Shown piece after piece: positions 32,200 through 41,686 of a DNA stretch of 64,000 nucleotides (within the stretch, counting starts at the first letter, position 1; every line of letters begins with the position of its first letter). The stretch is from the NCBI GenBank assembly GCA_024867545.1, contig JANFNE010000004.1, positions 124,001-188,000 on the forward strand, given 5' to 3'. The stretch comes from Phytopythium helicoides. Its lineage: Eukaryota > Oomycota > Peronosporomycetes > Pythiales > Pythiaceae. Position numbers and translations under genes: made by a program. Under the pieces are notes generated by a model that had not been told where the DNA came from, ran no database searches, and saw nothing but the letters and a program-made list of their open reading frames with translations.

Positions 32200-34993
32200 A
32201 TGGAGCCCGCCGCTGCTGACGCTGGCGGCGTCGCCGGCGCCGCTGCAGCCATAGGCGGCCGCCCGCCAGCCTCGCAGCCGCCAGCTGCGCCAGTCGCCGC
32301 CGCGCTGTCGCCCGCGGCGCCGCACGAGGAGGACGAGGAGGACGAGGAGGACGAGATGGAGGAGGGCGAGGCGTCGTCGTCGTCGTCCAAGGAGCGCGCG
32401 GCGGGCGAGCGGCAGCGCAAGACGCGCGAAAACTACTCGGTGCGCAAGAAGCGCGAGCTCATCGCGCTGGCGCAGACCAACGGCGTGCGCGAGGTCTGCC
32501 GCGCCGAGGGCATCCCGCGCCGCACGCTGCGCCAGTGGATGAAGGACGCCGACAAGATCAACGCGTTCGACGGGCCCGACTCGCGCAAGTCGATCGGCCG
32601 CTCGGGGCGCAGGGAGATACTGCCGTTCGCGCGCGAGCTCGCAGCGTTCATCAAGGAGAAACGACGCCAGCGGGAGGTGCGTGTCCCCCCTCCCCCAGTG
32701 AGGCGCGATGGAGGACACGGGCGGAGCCACTGACGGACGCGACACCCGCAGGAGATGACGTCGGCGCACATGATACACTTCATCAAGACGCGACACCCGC
32801 AGTGGCTAGAGTCGTACCTTGCTGGAAAGAAGAGCGCCGAGAGCGGACACGCGGCGCTCACGCGGCTCTGCCAGCGCTTCGCCTGGCGGTGAGTTGTGCT
32901 CGAAGCGCGCTGAGGCGGACGGAGCATCGCCGACTAACCGTTGGCGCTGCCATTTTGCAGACACGGATTCAACCACCCGTCGACGCCCGCAAACGGCGCA
33001 GAGGACGCGAACGCGTTCCTGTTTGGCGTCGACATTGGCACCACGGCCGTCAAGTGCGTGGTCGTGAGCGCTGCGACCGGCGCGATCATCGAGACTGCCA
33101 GCGTCGCGTACACAGACGTTGGCGATGACTCGAACAACGCCCAATTTCAGTCGAATAACACGGGCGAGCAGAGCGTCGAGCGCATTCTGCTGTCCGTACA
33201 GCGCGCCATCAGATCTCTGCCGATCGATGCGCGGCGCAAGATCACATCCATCGGCATCTGTGGCCAGGTTCGTATACTGCACGCCCAGGTAGCCAATGGA
33301 CGAGAACTCTATAGCTGACGACCGTTTTCCCCCAGATGCATGGCATTGTGTGGTGGAACAGCAGCTCCGTGCGCTCGGTGGCCGAGAAGCTGCTGGCAAC
33401 CGGCATTCTATCAGTTGATCCTGATGCTGGAGCTGGATTGGGCGACCATGATCGGCCGTGGTCGAAACTCATAAATTGGCAAGACCAGCGATGCTCGGGT
33501 GATTTCTTGGCCAAGTGCAGGATGGCGATTGCAGCAGTGGGAGCGGTCGCGTCGCAACAGCAGCAGCAACAGCAGCCGTACTCACCGTACTCGTCGCCGC
33601 TCGCGACTGGATACGGTCTTGCAAGCTTCGCGCACACCTTACAGAACGCTCCAAGAGAGCTTGTGGGTATGGACGCCTGCGGCACGATCCAGGATTTGGT
33701 CGCATTTCTGCTTTGCGGTCACTCGCTGCCAACGCAGTGCTGCATGGACACAACTAATGCCTTCAGCTGGGGCGGATTCGACCTGCAGACCAACAACTGG
33801 AATCCACACACGTGTGTTCGCATGCATCTGGGTTCTCTTGATTGCAACGATGCTAACGACTTGCTACTTGCTGGTTCGCAGTGTGCGAGCGCTCAAGATC
33901 CCTTCGACAATGCTGCCGGCAGTCAAGAAGCCAGGAGAGATCATCGGCCAGACGACTCCATTGACCTCGCAGATCGCACTCATGATGGCGGGCGATCCCA
34001 GCGTATCGCCAATTGCATCTGAGGAGCCCTACTTCTTTGGACTGCCGCCTGGGAAACCCGTGTACGTGCCTATGGGTGACCACCCATGTTCTGTTATGGC
34101 CGCGCTTGCACAGCAGCAGTCTCCCAACGACACCAACCTCACGCGTACGTTGTTGTGGTGCGAGTGCAATTGTGGGCAAGCTTATTGGTTCCTAACGAGT
34201 GCTCTTTTCGCTGGCATTGCCACAGTTGTCAACATTGGCACGTCGGCACAGCTTGCGATCGTCTTGTCATCCGAGGACCTTGCGAGGTTACCACCTCCGC
34301 CTCCAGGCAGCGCTGCTGGAAGCTTCGAGGTGCGGCCGTTCCTGTTCGGCGGACGGTTCATTGGCGTCGCAGCATCACTCTCTGGGTACGTCGAGTGGCA
34401 AAACTGCTTCACGACGACGACATTAACTCGGTGTGTGCAGTGGCAACGTATACGCGTGGTTCGTGCACCAGTGGCAACAGTGGGCGGCCGAGATGTCGCT
34501 CGATGTCGTCGAAGCAGCAAGGACCACCGGGAACGAGGCCGCCGTGTACGAGCGGTTGATCGCTCTTGGGCTCGCGCGGCAGAACACGGATCTGGTGTTT
34601 TTGCCGACACTCAACGGCGAGCGGGGCGTCCCCACTGCGGCCGGCAGCATCCACCAACTGCGCATGAACAACTGGTCCATGGGCGACATCAGCGCGGCGC
34701 TCGCTCGCGGCATCATCGACAACCTGTTCGGCATGATCCCGGCCGAGCTCCAGGGCAGCATCCCCGTGCAGCGGTGGGTCCTACTAACCGCTGCATTCAC
34801 GCGCTGGCTTATATACTGACGTCGTGCACTCGCAACTCTCAGGATGATCGGCACGGGCAATGCGCTCGTGCGCAACGAGCTGCTGCAGCATTTCCTGGCG
34901 CGCAAGCTGGCGCAGCCGGCGACGCAGCTCACGATCCAGACGGCAGCCGACGCGGCGGTCGGCGCAGCGCTCACGCCGTCGCTCTTGTACTAA
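32200..34993 (+). CDS. helix-turn-helix / sedoheptulokinase-like FGGY kinase fusion (copy B)
   Basis: Eight exons fit in phase: 32200-32676, 32752-32888, 32961-33267, 33336-33811, 33882-34144, 34226-34385, 34441-34773 and 34843-34993, giving 767 residues. The head is Ala/Pro-rich, then very acidic. A helix-turn-helix follows (ENYSVRKKRELIALAQ...RQWMK) and a CENP-B-like second domain (about residues 125-205) that spans introns 1 and 2. The kinase starts near residue 215: GVDIGTTAVKC, GICGQ|MHGIVWW, catalytic WQDQRC, DACGT, NIGTSAQLAIVL and LNGERGVPTAAG. All five introns of the kinase part of copy A recur here at the same place and phase, so the two genes are a tandem duplicate 226 bp apart. 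Copy B has two further introns in its DNA-binding part. Every FGGY motif I can check is intact, so kinase activity is likely. DNA binding and nuclear location are inferred from fold resemblance only. Confidence 0.84.
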
Positions 34994-36109
34994 CAGAAGG
35001 AACCAGTTTTGGCCGCAAGAAGCGCGCGCAGTAGCGCTCGAATGCAGCATCTTCCACGTCAAGCCGCGCCATGGTGGCCGCGCCAAGGTGTTGAAGTGCG
35101 GCGTAGCCATTCCGGTCGACTGGCGAACGCGGCCGTGGCCAACGTCTTGCCTACTCTATCGAGACTTTTCAACCAATCAAATGCAATAAATTAGACTATG
35201 CACCAATCCGCGGCCGAGGAAAAAGATTCGGTTTCGCAGAAATTTCGCCGCCCTGTCGCTTTCTGGAATGGGTGGTCGAGACCGGGCGACACTTGGTTTC
35301 AGTATGCAAGATCACGAGGACGGAGGTCGCGCGCGCGCGGGAAGGCGGTTACATACTCCAACCCATACAAACGCTGCGCGACACCCGCTGGAGAAAGGGG
35401 GAAACTTCTCGAAGGGACTATTTCTTCCGCGAGGACGGAGGTCGTGCCAGAGAAGCGGGGACTTACATACAACCCGCAAGTGAAACCGCGCGCGACCCCC
35501 GGCCGAGAAGGGGGGAATCCGGACTATTTCAGCTCCACGCGGCGCACTCCAACGAGCGCCGGCGCGAAGCAAGAAGGACGTCGATCGCCCTCTAGCTGCG
35601 CGCTTGCTCTCGCGACAGGCACCCCCGCGCTCCGCTCCGCTCCCGCTCGCTGTCTCCGTGCTGTCCGGACGCGCCCGCGCTGTCTGGAGGTGTCGGTTTA
35701 GTGGGTCTTCGTGCGCGATCGACCCCGGCCGGACCCTTTCTCGTCGCCGTCTGCTCGTTCCGCCCCTCCCCAGCGCAGTGCCGCGCGCGCGCGACTCCCA
35801 CCGAATCGACCCAACCCGTCGCGTTCGATCGTGGTGAGCGCGCACCCCTGGCTGGTGGGCTTGTATATCTGTCGCGTCTCGGTGTATTGATTTGTGAAGC
35901 GTGTCGAGCAGTCGAGGTACGCGCCGCTTGTTGTTGATGCATGTGCGCGCTGGGACCCTCGCGCCCCCCTCCCTCGACGCGGGTATTTATCCTGGTAATG
36001 AAACTGGACGATGGTATTGATCGCCTGTGCTGTGCTGTGTGTGTGTTTGTTCCCCACCATGTCTCGGCTCGCGCTCTAATAGTGGCAACACTCGCGAGAA
36101 ACAAGCAAC
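34994..36109. other. intergenic region between fusion gene B and the cyclin gene
   Basis: About 1.1 kb, GC-rich, with no supported gene. Open frames on both strands have arbitrary Arg/Pro/Ala-rich composition. It includes a two-copy tandem repeat at 35316-35535 and presumably the cyclin promoter toward the right end. Confidence 0.5.
35316..35535. repeat. two-copy imperfect tandem repeat, period 115 bp
   Basis: GAGGACGGAGGTCG starts at 35316 and again at 35431. Both copies continue with TTACATAC, a CGCGCGAC-like block, a GGGGGAA block and GACTATTTC in the same order. It is non-coding as far as I can tell. Confidence 0.7.
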
Positions 36110-37386
36110 ATGGAGAACGACTGGATCTTCTCCGAGAAGGAGCTGCGCAGCACGCCCTCGCAGCGGGATGGCCTGAAGTACGTCGACGAGCTCGTGCTGC
36201 GCCGCAAGGCCTGCGACTTTGTCGAGAAGATGGCCAAGACGCTCGATCTGCCGAAACTCGCGCAGATCAGCGCCGACAACTACCTCCACCGGTTCTACAT
36301 GCGCCAGTCCCTGGTGCGGTATGACAAGTACCTCGTGGCCGCGGCGTGTGTGCTCCTTGGCTCTAAGGCCGAAGAGTCGCCAAAGAAGGTCTCGCACGTT
36401 GCGCGCGAGTACATTGCGATCCGCAAGGAGGTGGAGAAGGATCAGGTGTTTGCCATTCAGAAGCACGATCCGCAAGTGATTGCCGGAAAGATCATCTCGA
36501 TGGAAGGCGTGGTGCTGCACAACTTGGCTTACGAGCTGACGCTGTCACACCCGTACAAGTACATCAATGAGAAGGTCGACAAGGTGGTCCGCCTGCAGAA
36601 CCTGTCAGAGCCGAGCGCCAAGTCGCTTAGTGCAAAGATCAAGCAGGTGGCGTGGAGTTTCCTGAACGACAGCGCGTACACGTTGGCGTGCCTTCGCCTC
36701 GAGTCGTGTGACCTCGCGGCGGGCGCCGTCTACCTGGCTGGCTTGTATGAGCAGTACGTCCCCGAGAGTCTTAGCACCTCGAGCGGCGAGCCATGGTGGA
36801 CGGTGCTGGCGACTCCATTCCCCACCCTGCAAGGTACTGATGGTGCATATTTGCCGTGTGGTGTCATGTGGGACTGCTTAAAGAAGCGTGTGTGTCGGAT
36901 GGTCTGTTTACAGACGCGGCTCGCTTTCTGCTGACCGCTTACACGACCCCGTACATCGACACGAGCGTGCTGCCGGCTGGGCTGTCAAAACTGGTCTATG
37001 TGTTTCACCCGGCCAAGACGGCCGAGAGCCCGGCGCCGTTCACGGAGATGGAGTTTGAGGACCAGGAGCAGCACTCTGGTTCGGTGTCATCACCGATGGA
37101 CTCGACGTGCGTGACGTCCCCTGAGTGCGGGGGCAGTCAGGGGCGTTCGCCGTTCGACCACGAGTTTGATGCGGACGTCAAGTCGCACAAGGATGCGATC
37201 GACGAGAGCCCGCGCGAGACGGCGCTCATGCCTGGCACGACCCTGCTGGACCGTTTTCCTATTGCCAACGATAGTTCAAGTGCTGACAAGTTGTTGGAAA
37301 ACCGCGCCCGCACGTCGCGCAAGCGTGTCGTCGATGCCCGCTCGTCCGCCGACAGCCGTGGCAAGAAGTTTAAGTATTGCTTGTAG
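36110..37386 (+). CDS. cyclin K/T-like protein
   Basis: Two exons, 36110-36833 and 36914-37386, joined across an 80-bp GT..AG intron to give 398 residues. The start NDWIFSEKELRSTPS and the first cyclin fold (FVEKMAKTLDLP...YDKYLVAAACVLLGSKAEE, about residues 40-100) match transcriptional cyclins of the T/K/L group. A second cyclin fold covers about 165-260. Such cyclins bind CDK9- or CDK12-type kinases that phosphorylate the RNA polymerase II C-terminal domain in the nucleus. The tail is Ser/acidic-rich and ends in a basic stretch (RARTSRKRV, RGKKFKYCL) that could be a nuclear localisation signal. Which group member it is cannot be settled by eye. Confidence 0.85.
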
Positions 37387-38443
37387 ATGGCCTGCCCCCG
37401 CATGGCGCGCACCGGATCCCGGATCCGCTGCATATCCTCCCCCGCGTCGCCGCTCCTCGGCCGACGCTCGCCCGCCCCACCCAGCACCCTGCCGCCATCG
37501 TTTAGAAAAAGTAGAAAACCCCACTCTAACTAACCAGAAAAATATTTATCATTCCCGTGCGCGAGATCCCCCACCTTTCACCGTCGCCGTCGTCGTTCAT
37601 GCGCGTCATCGCGAGCTTCGAATCCAGCAGCCGCTCGACTTGTCACCTTGAACCGCTTCTCAAACTTGAAATCGCCATCTGGAGAGCTCTCGGTCACCTT
37701 CTTTCAGTCGCCCGCGAACGAAGCGAAGCCGACCGACCGCTCCGTTGCCGCGAACACCCTCACGCCCTCACACTCAGGCGCTCGTCACCGACCGACCGAC
37801 CGGCCAGGCACGCACTTGAGCGCCGCAGCGCCAAGGCCAAAGTGTCGGCGCTCCGGAGCGGCGAGAGGCAGTTGGCGACCTGGGCATATTTTTGGGCTCG
37901 CTCGAGAAGCCGGGTTCCCTGCGCAAACCGATCGCGAACTGGCCTCTGCCGCGCGCGGATTGGCCAAAAATTTCAAAGGCGCGCTATCATTGGAAGAAAA
38001 GCGGCAATCAAGTGAGTCTACGGCATGTCGCACGTCGCGTCGGCAGGCACTGCAACTTGCACTCGCTTGCTGTATCGGCCGCACAAGTGTTCGCTACGCG
38101 CGCATCCAGGCGGCTTCTGGGTCGCCCTGGTATGGCGTTTTGTATGCACCGTAGTAGCGTCGCCAGCCCCGCAGCCGCTATGGTGAGTACTTTTGCCGCT
38201 ATCAGTACCAGCGTCCGTCCGTCATTGACTCCGATAGAAAGGGCATGCATCAGCCGAGCGAGTCGCCGAGCATACAAGCGCCAAGTCATGCGTGCGAGGT
38301 GATCCCACGTCTGCGCCGCGTGCTGCGGGCAGATTCACGCGCTGTGGGGGCGTTCGCGGGCGTCTGGCGGACCCGCCGAGCTGTCTGCGAGCTCTGGGCG
38401 CGCGCTGGCGGCCGCGCTACTGCCAGAAACGTTCGCGCGGGTC
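37387..38443. other. intergenic region between cyclin and secreted-protein genes
   Basis: About 1.05 kb. Overlapping open frames exist on both strands at 37557-38302, but their composition is frame-independent Arg/Ala/Ser and they show no domain or signal. I see nothing I would call a gene. Confidence 0.45.
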
Positions 38444-39122
38444 ATGGCGCGCAGGCTGCTGCAGGCGGCGCTGCTGCTGCCGCTGCTGGCCGTTGGGGGC
38501 AAGCCCATCGCGAGCATCCTGTTCAAGAACCAGTGCGGCGTCCAGGTGAGCATCTACGACGGCGACGAGCGCTTCTGCGACGTGCGCAACGGCTCGAGCG
38601 CCGCGCCGACGTATGGCTGCGCCACGAACCTGCCCGACGCCATGGCCGAGTACTCGCACACGGGCGCGGCCAACGCCACCAGTACGTTTCGACTACTTGC
38701 AGTTTGCGGGAAGCGTTGGTGGCCAAGAGCTGATGCGCTCGGCGCGATTCTTAGAGGCGCGATTCATGATTGACGACGCGACCAACAACACGTACTACGA
38801 GCTCTCGGATGCTCCGGGCGAGGTACGCTCGAGATCTCGACCCCCCATCGATGCCTCGTTCTCGTTGATGGGCTGATCCCTGCTATGCTATGCTCTTCAG
38901 AACGCCACGACGGGCTTCAACGTGGCGCTGGGGATTCGGCCGCTGCTTTTTGTCGGTGACGTCGTGGGTTCGACGCTGTGCGCCAACATCTCGTGCTTGG
39001 AAGACGGCTGCGCGACAGCCTACCACTCGAGCAACGACACGACGGGCAAGACCTACGGCTGTCCACAGGGCGAGGTGTTCGTGCTCACGTTCTGCCCCAC
39101 GGAGAACGACGTGGGGCTCTGA
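38444..39122 (+). CDS. small secreted Cys-containing protein, splice pattern uncertain
   Basis: The ATG at 38444 begins a signal peptide (MARRLLQAALLLPLLAVGG), followed by SILFKNQCGVQVSIYDG. This start loosely recalls thaumatin-like proteins, but I cannot confirm the family. A good intron (38823-38900) joins SDAPGE to NATTGFNVALG, and the last exon runs to 39122 with several Cys and Asn-X-Thr sites. Between these, the frame changes near 38692. Two readings are possible. One is a single-base indel, keeping residues with three further Cys. The other is an intron 38535-38702 (donor GTGAGC, acceptor TTGCAG, phase 0), joining KNQCGVQ directly to FAGSVGG. The product should be exported; its role is unknown. 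Confidence 0.5.
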
Positions 39123-39221
39123 GAACACTGTAGCACCGCACACAGTTTTGACCCATTGTACAAAAATGATCAACGAAGACGAAAGCACAACACACCTGTC
39201 AGGCTACATTATGATCGCTAA

Positions 39222-41299
39222 CTATGCCTTGAGCTTCTCCCACGGCTTGGCGGGTGCCGCTGCAGCCACAGTCTCAGCCTTGTCGCTATCGCTCTTGTCG
39301 TTCAGCAGCGCTGCCGAGTCAACCGAGATCTTTTCCTCAATCTCGCGGATGCCGGGCACGGGTTCTCCCCTTCTTGATCAGCTCCATGACCTCGGTGAAC
39401 GACTTTGGGTACGAGGGACCCTCCGTCTTCGTCTCAACCGCGTCGCTGCTCGCGACACCAGCGGCAGCGGGAGTAGCGCTCACTGCAGACACACTTGCCG
39501 TTGTGCTCTCCTTGGCCGAGGCGCTATCATTCACGATACTCGCCTTCTGCTCGAGTCGTGCCATGAATGAATTCAGGTCTGGCGGGTTGCTTCGGACACC
39601 GCTGGCGCTCTTACTGCCAGTATGGAACACGTTTGGCGGGGAAACCACACTTGACGAGGCCGTAGGCGCTGGCGCCTTCTCTTCGAGTGCCTCCTCCGAA
39701 GACTCTTTGTCCTTGGAACTCGACTCTAACCTCGCCTCGGCAATCTCCTCAAGCGACAGATTGGAAGAAGCCGCAGGGCTGGAGAGCGACTGCAGCGCAG
39801 CCAGAAGAGCACGCAGAATCGCAATGTTCTCATCAAAGTCGCCGTTGTGACGGCTGGCCGTGTGCCACTTCCACTCCATGTTGAGTCCCGCCGGTTCAAA
39901 TCCGATCGACTTGAGCAGTTCTTCGTGGTGCTGTTCGGATGCAACAGACATTCGAGATTAGTTGACTTGCTCACCACAACACACGGCAACCGATAATTGA
40001 CTCGCACCTTCAGCGGCTCAATCTTCTGCTTGAAGTTGACATTGCCGCGTGCAATACGACGGTATCGCGGGACGTCCGGGTTCTGAAATTGGCGATACGT
40101 GAGCGACGTGGCCAAGAGCACCATGCACATGCAATTACGCTCCCACGCACCTCTACAAGGTTCTTGACATACATGCCGAGGATACCTGCCGCCAGCTGAA
40201 GCTGCTCTCGCGTATTCTATTCGATTGGGTAGCATCATTGTTAACATAAGCAAACACCCCGTATTCGCAATGACAATCTTACCTCCACACGCAGCTTTTT
40301 CAGCGTCGTTAGCATTCGCTCGCGCTTCGTCTCCTTCGGCTTGACCGGGACCGCAGGAGTCGCAGCAGCCGGGGTAGTGGTCGCGGTAGTCGAAGTCGTC
40401 GCAGCAATAATTGATGCGGCAGGTTGGTCGGTCTTGGCCGCATCGGCCACGGCGCTCGAAGCGCTCGAGGATTCGTTCTTGGCCACCAACAGCGCCTTGA
40501 GCGTGCTGATCTCGGCCTTGAGCTCGGCAATCGACTGCATGGTTGCCTGTGTAGCGCACCGAATAGATTAGCAAAAAGTTCCAACGCTACTACAATCACT
40601 GTCGCAACCACCACGAACGCACCTGCTCCGTGAGCGTCGACGCGATCTGCGTGGACACGAGCGCCTTGCTCTGGAGCTCCTGCTCCTTCTGGTCAAGGTT
40701 GGCACTGAGCTTTGCGAGCTCAGCCGTCTGAGCCTGGATAGCGCTCGACACCCCCTCGAGCGAGCTGAGCAACTCCTCGTCCTTCTTCTTCTCGGCCTCT
40801 CGCTCCTCCTCCACCTTGGCAGCCTCGAGCATCATCCTCGGCGTACGCTGCTCACAGACAACCCGTCAGCCACCTCCCCAGCGACCTCAAACCGCAGCCG
40901 AGCAGCACGTACAAACCACGGGAGGTAGCCGGCCTGCACCGCGTAGTTCCACAGGAACGTGAGGATGGAGGCGGCGCCGACGAGCGTCGAGACGGTCCAC
41001 AGCACGCGCACGTACGCCGGGTACCTCGATCGGCGGATGATCTGCTGCACCGGCGCGGCCGCCGCCATGACCACTGGCGCCACGGGCGCGTACTGCTGCG
41101 GCTGAAGCTGCGCCTGGGGCTGGGGCGCCACCGCCGAGCCGCCGCCGTTCTGGTGGCGCTCGATGGCCTCCTGGATCTCCTCCTTGGTCATGCCCTTCTG
41201 CTCCAGGAAGCTCACGCGCTCCGACAGCGGCGTGGCCTGCACGTTCGGGTGCTGCAGGAACTTGACGCCGTTGGCCACCATCTCCTCCCTCATGGCCAT
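39222..41299 (-). CDS. PEX14: peroxisomal membrane docking protein PEX14
   Basis: Six exons on the minus strand: 41299-40913, 40847-40623, 40546-40283, 40216-40151, 40082-40008 and 39930-39222, with GT..AG introns of 65-77 bp; about 574 residues. The N-terminal domain (VKFLQHPNVQATPLSERVSFLEQKGMT... split here for length, about residues 9-45) is the conserved PEX14 region that binds the import receptor PEX5 and PEX13. A hydrophobic segment near residues 100-125 (VLWTVSTLVGAASILTFLW) would sit in the peroxisomal membrane, and a coiled coil follows at about 130-215. The frame breaks near 39362, where one extra base follows KKG. In the shifted frame the conserved C-terminal signature resumes (VPGIREIEEK ... 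KPWEKLKA, stop at 39222). Because that signature is intact, I treat the break as a probable sequence error in a working gene. It shares a divergent promoter region with the next gene. Confidence 0.82.
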
Positions 41300-41686
41300 C
41301 TCGACTGGGCCTGCTTGCTTGTCGAGTGACGCCCAAGATGGGGAAATGAGGTCAAGTCAACGTTGAGCTTGTCACGGGAGGGATGACTCGGATCCTTAAG
41401 TATGGGACTCCCGGGCAGGCGACGTGCGTCGTTTCCCCTCCGAACAGAGGCCGGTGCGCCATACCAGTATTGATACCGGTTCTCAAACTCCAGAACTTCC
41501 GGCGGAGACGGCAAGGCCACCAAGGTGGCGACCACCATGTCGGCGCAAGTCGACGCCGTCGCCTCCTGCGCGCGCCAGGCGGCGCTCGTCCAGTGCGGCG
41601 GGCGGCAGCGTCAAGTCGGAGCTCAAGCTGCGCGCGCGCGACAAGCAGGAGGGCGTCGTGGAGCGCTACCTGCGCCACGGTAGGCG
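41300..41686. promoter_or_regulatory. divergent promoter region of PEX14 and the acidic nuclear-type protein gene
   Basis: The region between two divergently read genes. TACCGGT lies at 41474-41480 within a near-palindrome ACCAGTAT...ATACCGGT. The first exon of the right-hand gene may lie at the end of this stretch: a frame encoding KSELKLRARDKQEGVVERYL at 41613-41672 is protein-like and could be spliced through a 41-bp intron (41680-41720), but no ATG in that frame is near. Confidence 0.4.

Noticed and set aside
32029..32796. A 255-codon minus-strand frame over the start of fusion gene B
   Set aside because: Arg/Leu/Ala-rich shadow of the GC-rich first exon, with no independent support.
39890..39905. 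GGTTCAAATCC resembling a tRNA T-loop
   Set aside because: It lies inside a PEX14 exon and no acceptor stem or anticodon arm surrounds it.
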